Shown in pieces: positions 1 through 6,375 of a stretch of DNA of 6,375 nucleotides. Origin of the DNA: Candidatus Kapaibacterium sp. Its GTDB lineage: Bacteria; Bacteroidota; Ignavibacteria; Kapaibacteriales; UBA2268. The notes under the pieces were generated by a model that did not search any database, was not told the origin of the DNA, and was given only the letters and a program-made list of their open reading frames with translations. The position numbers were made by a program, and so were the translations under genes. Within the stretch, counting starts at the first letter, position 1, and every line of letters begins with the position of its first letter. The stretch spans positions 1 to 6,375 of the forward strand of contig CALHRB010000027.1 in assembly GCA_938038165.1 (NCBI GenBank). The letters run 5' to 3'.

Positions 1-1360
1 AATATTTGTATGCACTATTTTTAATCTTTCTTTTGCAGGATTCCAAATCTACTTCAACTAATCCAAACTTTGCATCAAAACCAAAACCCCATTCATAATT
101 ATCAAGTAAAGTCCAATGGAAATAACCTCTAATGTCAAACCCATCCTCAATTGCTTTGATTAAAATTTGCAAGTGGTCTTTAATAAAATCGCTTCTTTTC
201 ATGTCTGAAGCATCCGCAATGCCATTTTCGGTTATATAAATAGGCTTATCAGTAAATTTTTTAATACGATTTAAAGCGTGATAAAGACCATCTGGATAAA
301 TTTCCCAATTCAAATCGCTATGGCCATTTTTACTATCGCTTATCAAAACTTCAAACATTTTCTTTCTGTTAAATCTAAATTTCAGGAAGGATCGGGTATA
401 ATAATTCAAACCTATAAAATCAAATGAATCTTTAAAATTTGTTTTTAACGTCTCGCTGACTATGAAAGGGAAGAAAAATTTAAATATTCCAGTTTGAAGA
501 TATTTTAATTGAGAATCGTTAATACTTTCATTCAAAAATTTAGCAGCCATAACGTCTAATAAATTCAGGGGATGAGGTGGCTCAAAAATAATATAATTTA
601 TCACTAAACCAATTTGAGATAAAGGACTCAATGATTTTATTAATTCATAAATACGACTATGGGTTTGTAATATATTCCCATAAACTTTGGCAGCAATTTT
701 TGCATCTTTAAGACCTGGAGGATATAAACCTGTAAAATAACCATTAAGTGAATAAATTGACGGTTCATTGATTGTACACCACAAATTGATCCTATCTTTA
801 AAAACATTAACTACCTTTTCGACATAATTAATAAAAATTTCCAATGAATCATCATTTAAAAAAGCACCTTTTTTTTCAAACCAAAGTGGGTTTGTAAAGT
901 GATGTAGAGTAAGCATAGGTTTTATATCATTACGAATCAACTCATCAATCATGTCTGAATAATGATTAATAGCATTATAGTCAAAAAGATTTTCTTCGGG
1001 TTCAATCCTGCTCCATTCAAGGGAAAAACGATAGGAATTCAATCCAATCTGCTTCATTATTTGAATGTCTTCCTTATATCTTTCCCAATGTAAGCAGGCT
1101 TGAGGAAATTGAATAATTGATTTGATATTTTTTCTTTTAATATGACTTTCGAACTCCCACCAGTTATTATTTGTTATACCTCCTTCAATTTGGTAAGATG
1201 ATGTAGCAGCTCCCCATAAGAAATTTTTGGGAAATTTAAATTCTTGGCTCGAAAAATCGCTCTGTGATATTAATGGCTTTCTTTTCTCTCTAAAAAAAAT
1301 CAATAGAATAAAATAAATGATCAATAATGAGAAAATTCCAAAAGTAAATATGATTATCAT
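1..1360 (-). CDS. Glycoside hydrolase family 1 beta-glycosidase with N-terminal membrane segment (3' end off window)
   Basis: This gene encodes a retaining beta-glycosidase of family GH1, which releases terminal beta-linked sugars such as glucose or galactose; the exact substrate cannot be read from the sequence. I translated 453 residues by hand from the ATG at 1360. GH1 signatures appear in order: FLWGAATSSYQIEG (residues 47-60, sugar-binding Gln57), LHHFTNPLW (His153/His154), the acid/base motif TINEP (Glu199), GLNYY (Asn319-Tyr321), WEIYPDGL, the nucleophile motif YITENG (Glu378), and HWTLLDNYEWGFGF (Trp416, Glu423, Trp424). No key residue is missing. GH1 enzymes are usually about 440-470 residues, so probably only a few C-terminal codons lie beyond the edge. 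Residues 1-23 are strongly hydrophobic and are followed by REKRK, which suggests a membrane anchor; most GH1 enzymes are soluble. By the positive-inside rule the basic cluster, and so the catalytic domain, would face the cytoplasm. No in-frame ATG, GTG or TTG lies between residue 20 and the catalytic domain. The gene is divergent from the RND pump gene, and no strong ribosome binding site precedes the start. Confidence 0.93.
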   Translation of the reverse strand, partial: MIIIFTFGIFSLLIIYFILLIFFREKRKPLISQSDFSSQEFKFPKNFLWGAATSSYQIEGGITNNNWWEFESHIKRKNIKSIIQFPQACLHWERYKEDIQIMKQIGLNSYRFSLEWSRIEPEENLFDYNAINHYSDMIDELIRNDIKPMLTLHHFTNPLWFEKKGAFLNDDSLEIFINYVEKVVNVFKDRINLWCTINEPSIYSLNGYFTGLYPPGLKDAKIAAKVYGNILQTHSRIYELIKSLSPLSQIGLVINYIIFEPPHPLNLLDVMAAKFLNESINDSQLKYLQTGIFKFFFPFIVSETLKTNFKDSFDFIGLNYYTRSFLKFRFNRKKMFEVLISDSKNGHSDLNWEIYPDGLYHALNRIKKFTDKPIYITENGIADASDMKRSDFIKDHLQILIKAIEDGFDIRGYFHWTLLDNYEWGFGFDAKFGLVEVDLESCKRKIKNSAYKY

Positions 1361-1398
1361 TAAATATCTAAAATCCAAACATCTATTTGCAAAAGTTT

Positions 1399-1406
1399 CA
1401 AAAATA
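1399..1406 (-). promoter_or_regulatory. Possible Bacteroidota-type -7 box for the GH1 gene
   Basis: On the minus strand this reads TATTTTTG, matching the TAnnTTTG -7 consensus known from Bacteroidota. A TTTG (plus-strand 1423-1426) lies 16 bases upstream as a possible -33 element, slightly closer than usual. Transcription would begin roughly 30 bases before the ATG at 1360. The DNA is very AT-rich, so such matches occur by chance, and the use of this promoter type depends on an inferred taxonomy. Confidence 0.25.
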
Positions 1407-1421
1407 CTAAATAAAAGATGG

Positions 1422-1440
1422 ACAAATGAAATAAATTTGT
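1422..1440. repeat. Short inverted repeat in the divergent intergenic region, candidate operator
   Basis: ACAAAT (1422-1427) and ATTTGT (1435-1440) form perfect 6-bp arms around a 7-bp spacer. The repeat sits between the two divergent genes and overlaps the plus-strand promoter-like box, where a repressor of the efflux gene would bind. It is short and wholly AT-biased, so it may be chance. No regulator gene is visible in the window. Confidence 0.2.
1432..1439 (+). promoter_or_regulatory. Possible Bacteroidota-type -7 box for the RND-OYE unit
   Basis: TAAATTTG matches the TAnnTTTG -7 consensus exactly and lies 43 bases before the ATG at 1483. No TTG at the expected -33 distance was found, so support is weak. 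If it is used, transcription would start downstream of the TTG codon at 1441, which would rule that codon out as the pump's start and leave the ATG at 1483. Confidence 0.22.
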
Positions 1441-1482
1441 TTGTTCAGTGTTTTATTCCACTTAATAACATTTTGTTTGATT

Positions 1483-4400
1483 ATGAGTTTATCATCAGTT
1501 AGCATAAGAAGACCAGTTCTTGCAATTGTTTTATCAGTTGCAGTCATTTTATTTGGTGTTATTGGATTTTCTTTTCTTGGAGTTAGGGAGTTTCCAAATG
1601 TTGATCCACCTGTTATCACCGTATCAACCTCATATATTGGAGCTAATGCTGACATTATTGAAACACAGATCACTGAGCCTTTAGAAGAATCAATCAACGG
1701 AATAGACGGAATCAAGACAATAACATCTATCAGTCGAGACGGGCGAAGCACAATTACAGTTGAGTTCAATATTGACTCAGATATTGAAGCAGCAGCAAAT
1801 GACGTTCGTGATCGTGTTGCCAGAGCAGTGTCGCTACTGCCTCCTGATGTAAATCCACCTGTTGTTGCTAAAGCTGATGCTGATGCAAATCCAATTGTAT
1901 TTTTGAACATTAAGAGTAATAAAAGAGATTTGCTATCGCTATCTGAAATTGCATCGAATTTGTTCAAAGAAAGGCTTCAAACTATTCCCGGCGTCAGTCA
2001 GGTTCAAATCTGGGGAGAAAAAAGATACACGATGAGACTTTGGTTAGATCCCGATAAAATGGCAGGTTTTGGAATAACACCCATTGACGTTAAAAGAGCG
2101 TTAGACAAAGAAAATATAGAACTACCCTCAGGCAGTATTGATGGTTTATCTACTCAGCTTTCTGTTAGAACATTTGGACGTTTAAACACAGTTGAGGAGT
2201 TCGAAAATTTGATCATCAAACAGGATAATGACGCTGTGATTAGACTAAAAAGCATTGGTAAAGCTGAACTTTACCCAGAGAACGACAAATCAATTTTAAG
2301 ACGTGATGGCGTTCCTATGGTTGGCTGTGTCTTAATTCCCCAACCAGGTTCTAATCACATTCAAATTGTAGATGAATTTTATAGAAGAGTTGAATCCCTA
2401 AAAAATGACATTCCATCTGATATTTCACTCGGAATTGGATTTGATACTACTAAATTCATAAGAGATTCAATAAATGAAGTAGTGCAAACTATTGTAACTG
2501 CCTTCCTTCTTGTTATCTTCATTATCTATTTTTTTCTGAGAGATTTCAGGACAACATTAATTCCCCTCTTGGCTATACCAGTATCTCTTATTGGAACTTT
2601 CTTTGTAATGTATCTTTTCAATTTCTCTATTAATGTATTAACCTTACTTGGTATAGTTCTGGCAATTGGAATTGTTGTTGATGATGCTATTGTAGTTTTA
2701 GAGAACATTTATAAAAAAATTGAACTTGGAATGCCGCCTATCGAAGCAGGAATCAAAGGAACCAAAGAAATATTCTTTGCTGTTATATCTACAACTGTGG
2801 CTTTGGTTTCTGTGTTTTTACCAATTCTATTCTTACAGGGACTATCAGGCAGGTTATTCAGAGAATTTGGAATAGTTCTTGGAGCAGCTGTTATTATTTC
2901 TTCATTTGTTGCTTTAACTCTCACGCCTATGTTATCAACAAGATTGATTGGAAGAAATAAAACTATTGACCCATTAGACAATCAAAACAAACAAGAGAAT
3001 AAAAATTTCATAAAGCATGGATTTATTTTCAAAATCACTGAACCAATCTTTGAGAAGATAAATACTGGTTATGTAAATGCTCTTGATTCTTTTATGAATA
3101 AAAGGTGGTTAGCTTTCATAATTATTGGATTTGCAATAGCTTTGTTTTTATTTATTGCACCTAACTTACCTAGCGAATTGGCTCCAATTTCTGACAGAAG
3201 CGGAATGAGAATTTTAGCAACTGCTCCTGAAGGTACATCTTATGAGAAGATGGATGTTTATATGAAAAGAATTGCCAATTTTGTTAAAAAAAATGTACCA
3301 GAGAGAGAAGCCGTTATTGCTATCACATCACCGGGATTCGCGGCTTCAAGCTCTACAAATTCGGGATTTATCAGACTTGTTCTCAAAGACCCAAACAAAA
3401 GAAAAAGGAGTCAACAACAAATAGCAAATGACTTAGCTGTTAAGCTTCAGAAATTCAGCGATACGAGAAATTTCATAATTCAGGATCAGACTATCTCAAC
3501 CTTTCAGCGTGGAAGTGCTGCTCTTCCTGTTCAATATGTTTTAAAAACTGGAAGTTTAGAAAAATTAAGAGAAATATTGCCAAAGTTTCTGGATGAAGCA
3601 CGAAAGGACCCAACTTTTTTAGTTGTTGATGCTAATCTAAAATTTAACAAACCAGAAATCATTATCGAAATTGACAGAACAAAAGCTGCAACAATGGGAA
3701 TTTCAACTTTCGATATAGCACAAACTTTACAATTAGCTCTCAGCGGTATGAGATATGGTTATTTTATTTTAAATGGTAAGCAATATCAGGTGATTGGTCA
3801 GTTACCTTCAGATAAAAGACGTAAACCTCTTGATTTGAAGAGCCTGTATATCCGCTCAAATTCCGGCGAATTAGTTCAGTTAGAGAATCTTGTTACACTG
3901 AAAAACAGTAGCACACCACCACAATTATTCCGATATAACCGGTTCACTTCAGCTACAATAAGTGCAAGCTTGACACCGGGAAAAACTATAGGCGACGGAA
4001 TAGCTGCAATGGATAGAATCGCTGAAAAAATCCTTGATGAGACTGTTAGCACTGCACTTGAAGGTCCATCCAAAGATTTTAGCGAAAGCTCGTCAACTTT
4101 GCTTTTTACTTTCATTCTAGCTCTAATTCTTGTATATCTTGTACTTGCTGCTCAATTCGAAAGCTTTAGAGATCCCTTTGTTATAATGCTAACCGTTCCT
4201 TTAGCTCTTGGCGGTTCAATATTTTCACTATGGTATTTCGATCAAACTTTGAACATCTTCAGCCAAATTGGTCAAATCATGCTAATTGGGTTAGTTACTA
4301 AAAACGGTATTTTGATTGTTGAATTTGCAAACCAAATAAGAGCAAGTGGCGTAGGAAAGATTGAAGCCGTAAAAAAAGCTGCGGCACTTAGATTTAGACC

Positions 4401-4629
4401 AATACTAATGACAAGTTTATCTACTGTTTTAGGCACTCTTCCTATTGCTTTGGCATTAGGAGCCGGCTCTGAAAGCCGTGTTTCCATGGGTGTAGCGATT
4501 ATTGGTGGATTAATATTTTCAACTATTCTTACACTTTTCGTTATTCCAGCAATGTATTCATTTATTTCAACAAACAAAAATGATAAGTTTAATATTCTGT
4601 TAGTCAAAGAAATTGAAACAGTTGCATAA
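1483..4629 (+). CDS. HAE1-family RND efflux transporter, inner-membrane pump subunit (AcrB/MexB-like)
   Basis: This is a proton-driven efflux pump of the RND superfamily. It would sit in the inner membrane as a trimer and pass toxic hydrophobic compounds to a periplasmic adaptor and outer-membrane channel. The 1048-residue product has the full family layout: TM1 near residues 10-30; a first periplasmic porter domain to about 330; TM2 from about 333 with the TM2-6 bundle; TM7 near 542-562; a second periplasmic domain; and TM8-12 from about 873. The proton-relay residues are present: Asp400-Asp401 in GIVVDDAIVVLENI, Lys940 in GLVTKNGILIVEFAN, and an Arg near 972 in RFRPILMTS. I see no CusA-like methionine set, so organic substrates are likelier than metals. 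The frame is also open from a TTG at 1441, but the ATG at 1483 places the N-terminus (MSLSSVSIRRPVLA) where the family begins. No adaptor gene precedes it; its upstream neighbour is the divergent GH1 gene. An OYE gene overlaps its 3' end. Confidence 0.95.
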   Translation: MSLSSVSIRRPVLAIVLSVAVILFGVIGFSFLGVREFPNVDPPVITVSTSYIGANADIIETQITEPLEESINGIDGIKTITSISRDGRSTITVEFNIDSDIEAAANDVRDRVARAVSLLPPDVNPPVVAKADADANPIVFLNIKSNKRDLLSLSEIASNLFKERLQTIPGVSQVQIWGEKRYTMRLWLDPDKMAGFGITPIDVKRALDKENIELPSGSIDGLSTQLSVRTFGRLNTVEEFENLIIKQDNDAVIRLKSIGKAELYPENDKSILRRDGVPMVGCVLIPQPGSNHIQIVDEFYRRVESLKNDIPSDISLGIGFDTTKFIRDSINEVVQTIVTAFLLVIFIIYFFLRDFRTTLIPLLAIPVSLIGTFFVMYLFNFSINVLTLLGIVLAIGIVVDDAIVVLENIYKKIELGMPPIEAGIKGTKEIFFAVISTTVALVSVFLPILFLQGLSGRLFREFGIVLGAAVIISSFVALTLTPMLSTRLIGRNKTIDPLDNQNKQENKNFIKHGFIFKITEPIFEKINTGYVNALDSFMNKRWLAFIIIGFAIALFLFIAPNLPSELAPISDRSGMRILATAPEGTSYEKMDVYMKRIANFVKKNVPEREAVIAITSPGFAASSSTNSGFIRLVLKDPNKRKRSQQQIANDLAVKLQKFSDTRNFIIQDQTISTFQRGSAALPVQYVLKTGSLEKLREILPKFLDEARKDPTFLVVDANLKFNKPEIIIEIDRTKAATMGISTFDIAQTLQLALSGMRYGYFILNGKQYQVIGQLPSDKRRKPLDLKSLYIRSNSGELVQLENLVTLKNSSTPPQLFRYNRFTSATISASLTPGKTIGDGIAAMDRIAEKILDETVSTALEGPSKDFSESSSTLLFTFILALILVYLVLAAQFESFRDPFVIMLTVPLALGGSIFSLWYFDQTLNIFSQIGQIMLIGLVTKNGILIVEFANQIRASGVGKIEAVKKAAALRFRPILMTSLSTVLGTLPIALALGAGSESRVSMGVAIIGGLIFSTILTLFVIPAMYSFISTNKNDKFNILLVKEIETVA

Positions 4630-5731
4630 AAATCATTCAGTCCCATTATTAATGAAGTTTGAGTCTGAGCATTTAAACCTTTCAAACAGGATTGTAATGG
4701 CTCCTATGACAAGGTCAAGAGCTGGCAAGGGATTTGTTCCAAATGATTTGAACAGAATTTACTATGAACAAAGGTCAGGTGCAGGACTTATTATTACAGA
4801 AGGCTCACAAATTTCAGAAGACGCCATTGGTTATAGGAATACACCAGGTATCTATAATCGAGAACAAGTTGAAGGTTGGAAATATATAACCGATGCTGTT
4901 CATAAAAATGGTGGAAAAATCTTTATACAATTATGGCACGTTGGAAGAATATCTCACCCTGATTTTTTAAACGGTAAATTACCACTTGCTCCTTCTGCTG
5001 TCAAGCCCGAAGGTCGAATAAGAACTTATGATGGTGTTAAAGATATGGTAACACCAAAAGAAATGACAAAGAATGAAATCGAAAAAACCATTGAGGATTA
5101 TGCCAAAGCGGCAAAAAACTCTATTTTGGCAAACTTCGATGGAGTAGAGATACATGCAGCCAATTGTTACCTATTGCAACAATTCTTGTGTGATGCTGCA
5201 AACCGTAGACTTGATGAATACGGAGGCTCTCTTGATAACAGGTGCAGAATGATTTTTAATGTAATTGAGTCAATCATTAGTGAAATTGGAAATCAAAGGG
5301 TTGGCATTAAACTTTCTCCATCGAATTTCAATTTTGGAACTTTTGATGAGAACCCAATTCAGACTTATAATTATTTAATTCAATCATTAAATAGATATAA
5401 TTTAGCATATTTACACTTGCAAGAACCATTGATTTCTATAGAAAAAATACCCGATAGATATTTAAAAAAAGTAACTGAACACTACCGAAAAATTTACAAA
5501 GGAACAATTATTACAAATGGGAATTATGACTATAACTCAGCGAACAAAGCTATTAGCGATGGTATTGCCGATCTTGTCTCATTTGGTCGATTGTTCATTT
5601 CCAATCCTGACTTGCCCTTCCGCTTTGAAATCGGGGCTGAATTAGCTCATCCTGATAATGAAACATTTTATGATGGGGAAGAAAAAGGATATATTGATTA
5701 TCCTACTTATGATAAATCACTCATACCTTAA
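4613..5731 (+). CDS. Old Yellow Enzyme family FMN-dependent ene-reductase (NemA-like)
   Basis: This encodes a cytoplasmic TIM-barrel flavoprotein that uses NAD(P)H to reduce activated alkenes, and in some members nitro compounds or nitrate esters. Numbering is from the TTG at 4613 (372 residues). Visible landmarks are NRIVMAPMTRSRA (FMN-contacting Thr33), QLWHVGRISHP (Trp108), GVEIHAAN with the substrate-binding pair His181/Asn184, proton donor Tyr186, DEYGGSLDNR, SFGRLFISNPDLP (Arg326), and a family-typical tail with FYDGEEKGYIDYPTY. Two positions are unusual: Cys185 replaces the Gly usual before the catalytic Tyr, and Lys233 in GIKLSP replaces the Arg that normally contacts the flavin. The start is uncertain. 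The TTGs at 4613 and 4622 overlap the pump gene's end, while the ATG at 4652 follows it by 22 bp and gives 359 residues. The PLL residues just before that ATG align with the usual OYE N-terminus, favouring an upstream start. No clear ribosome binding site was seen, so translation may be coupled to the pump gene. Confidence 0.93.
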   Translation: MKQLHKNHSVPLLMKFESEHLNLSNRIVMAPMTRSRAGKGFVPNDLNRIYYEQRSGAGLIITEGSQISEDAIGYRNTPGIYNREQVEGWKYITDAVHKNGGKIFIQLWHVGRISHPDFLNGKLPLAPSAVKPEGRIRTYDGVKDMVTPKEMTKNEIEKTIEDYAKAAKNSILANFDGVEIHAANCYLLQQFLCDAANRRLDEYGGSLDNRCRMIFNVIESIISEIGNQRVGIKLSPSNFNFGTFDENPIQTYNYLIQSLNRYNLAYLHLQEPLISIEKIPDRYLKKVTEHYRKIYKGTIITNGNYDYNSANKAISDGIADLVSFGRLFISNPDLPFRFEIGAELAHPDNETFYDGEEKGYIDYPTYDKSLIP

Positions 5732-6375
5732 TGCATCTATCGGATTTAACCGGGAGGCTTTCCAGGCAGGAAAAGCCCCAGAAACAAGACCAAGTATTGT
5801 GCAAATGATTATCGAGCCAACTATCCAACCCATTGGGATTATTATCTGAATATTGATTAAACTTCCCAAGGCTAATGAACTAAATAGTCCGAGTAATATA
5901 CCAATTATTGCACCGATTTGGCATAAAGTAATCGTTTCAATTATAAATTGCCAGAGAATCCAGGAATTTTTGGCTCCAACTGCTTTTCTTACCCCTATTT
6001 CTCTTGTTCTCTCTTTAACAGAAACAAGCATAATGTTCATAATTCCAACCCCTGCTGCAATTAATGCTATGAAACCCGAAGCATACCCAAAAAAACCAAG
6101 GAAGCCTGTCAACTGTCCGAATTGTTGATTAATTGTTTCATTTGTTTCAACCTCGAAGCTATTTTCCTGACCTGGCTTATCCTGTCTTATCAGCCTCATA
6201 CTTCCAATTGCATCGTTAACAGTTTCATATAAATCTTCACGGGATGACGATTTGATTGTTATCGTCAAAGACTCTTCCCACTCATTTGCATAGTATTTTA
6301 AAAAATTTTGAAGCGGAATTATAACCTGATTATCCTGACTTTGCCCAAGTATCGCACCTTTTGGTTCAATAACTC
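5717..6375 (-). CDS. MacB-type ABC transporter permease, C-terminal part (5' end off window)
   Basis: This is the C-terminal 218 residues of a MacB/FtsX-fold permease. Such transporters use cytoplasmic ATP hydrolysis to drive export of lipoproteins, peptides or drugs from the periplasmic side. The frame is open to the right edge; the residues nearest the edge (VIEPKG, LGQSQDNQVIIPL) are typical of the MacB periplasmic core domain. After that come a transmembrane helix (GFIALIAAGVGIMNIMLVSV), the coupling-helix motif KERTREIGVRKAVGAK, a second helix (about QIGAIIGILLGLFSSLAL), a third (about GWIVGSIIICTILGLVSG), and the family-typical end FPAWKASRLNPIDALRYE. The first transmembrane helix and any ATPase domain lie outside the window, so I cannot tell a fused MacB from a separate permease subunit. 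An internal TTG at 6268 is not the real start, because homology continues upstream of it. The gene converges on the OYE gene and their ends overlap by 15 bp. Confidence 0.92.
   Translation of the reverse strand, partial: VIEPKGAILGQSQDNQVIIPLQNFLKYYANEWEESLTITIKSSSREDLYETVNDAIGSMRLIRQDKPGQENSFEVETNETINQQFGQLTGFLGFFGYASGFIALIAAGVGIMNIMLVSVKERTREIGVRKAVGAKNSWILWQFIIETITLCQIGAIIGILLGLFSSLALGSLINIQIIIPMGWIVGSIIICTILGLVSGAFPAWKASRLNPIDALRYE

Noticed and set aside
1317..1502. 61-codon plus-strand open frame across the divergent intergenic region
   Set aside because: It overlaps the GH1 5' end antisense and the RND start in another frame, is Ile/Asn/Lys-rich as expected of AT-rich DNA, and resembles no known family.
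1407..1967. 186-codon minus-strand open frame opposite the 5' part of the RND gene
   Set aside because: It is antisense to well-conserved RND sequence, is low-complexity Ser/Ala/Thr-rich, and shows no recognisable domain.
2709..2981. 90-codon minus-strand open frame inside the RND gene
   Set aside because: It is a shadow of the conserved TM4-TM6 coding region and has no domain of its own.
5756..5777. GC-richer hairpin (GGCTTTCC / GGAAAAGCC, one bulged A, 5-base loop), a possible terminator
   Set aside because: It has no T-run on either strand and encodes the conserved FPAWKAS segment of the permease, so the pairing is probably a by-product of coding sequence.
5853..6128. 91-codon plus-strand open frame near the right edge
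   Set aside because: It lies wholly antisense to conserved MacB-like transmembrane and coupling-helix sequence, with nothing to support it independently.

Overview
This is an AT-rich bacterial window (roughly two thirds A+T by eye) with four protein-coding genes and almost no spare DNA. Strong start codons are ATG, Shine-Dalgarno sequences are weak or absent, and two TAnnTTTG-like boxes lie in the only sizeable intergenic gap. Together with the protein families, this fits the Bacteroidota/Ignavibacteriota/Chlorobi group. That placement is inference; no rRNA or marker gene is present to test it.

Layout. Positions 1-1360 (minus strand) hold a nearly complete glycoside hydrolase family 1 (GH1) beta-glycosidase with both catalytic glutamates and an N-terminal membrane segment. 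Its last few codons run off the left edge. Positions 1361-1482 are a 122-bp divergent promoter region. Positions 1483-4629 (plus) encode a full-length HAE1-type RND inner-membrane efflux pump. Positions 4613-5731 (plus) encode an Old Yellow Enzyme (OYE) family flavin oxidoreductase whose reading frame overlaps the end of the pump gene. Positions 5717-6375 (minus) hold the C-terminal part of a MacB-type ABC transporter permease. It converges on the flavoenzyme gene, overlaps it by 15 bp, and runs off the right edge.

How the genes may work together. The RND pump and the OYE reductase look like a two-gene transcription unit. An OYE enzyme reduces activated C=C bonds or nitro groups of electrophiles, and an RND pump exports toxic organics, so a shared detoxification role is plausible but unproven. 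No periplasmic adaptor or outer-membrane channel gene adjoins the pump here, so it must borrow partners from elsewhere. The GH1 enzyme and the MacB-like permease are on the other strand and have no evident link to this pair.

I see no tRNA, rRNA, CRISPR array, insertion sequence or clearly new system. The points most worth a second look are the membrane-anchored GH1, two unusual residues near the OYE active site, the adaptor-less pump-OYE pairing, and the overlapping gene ends.
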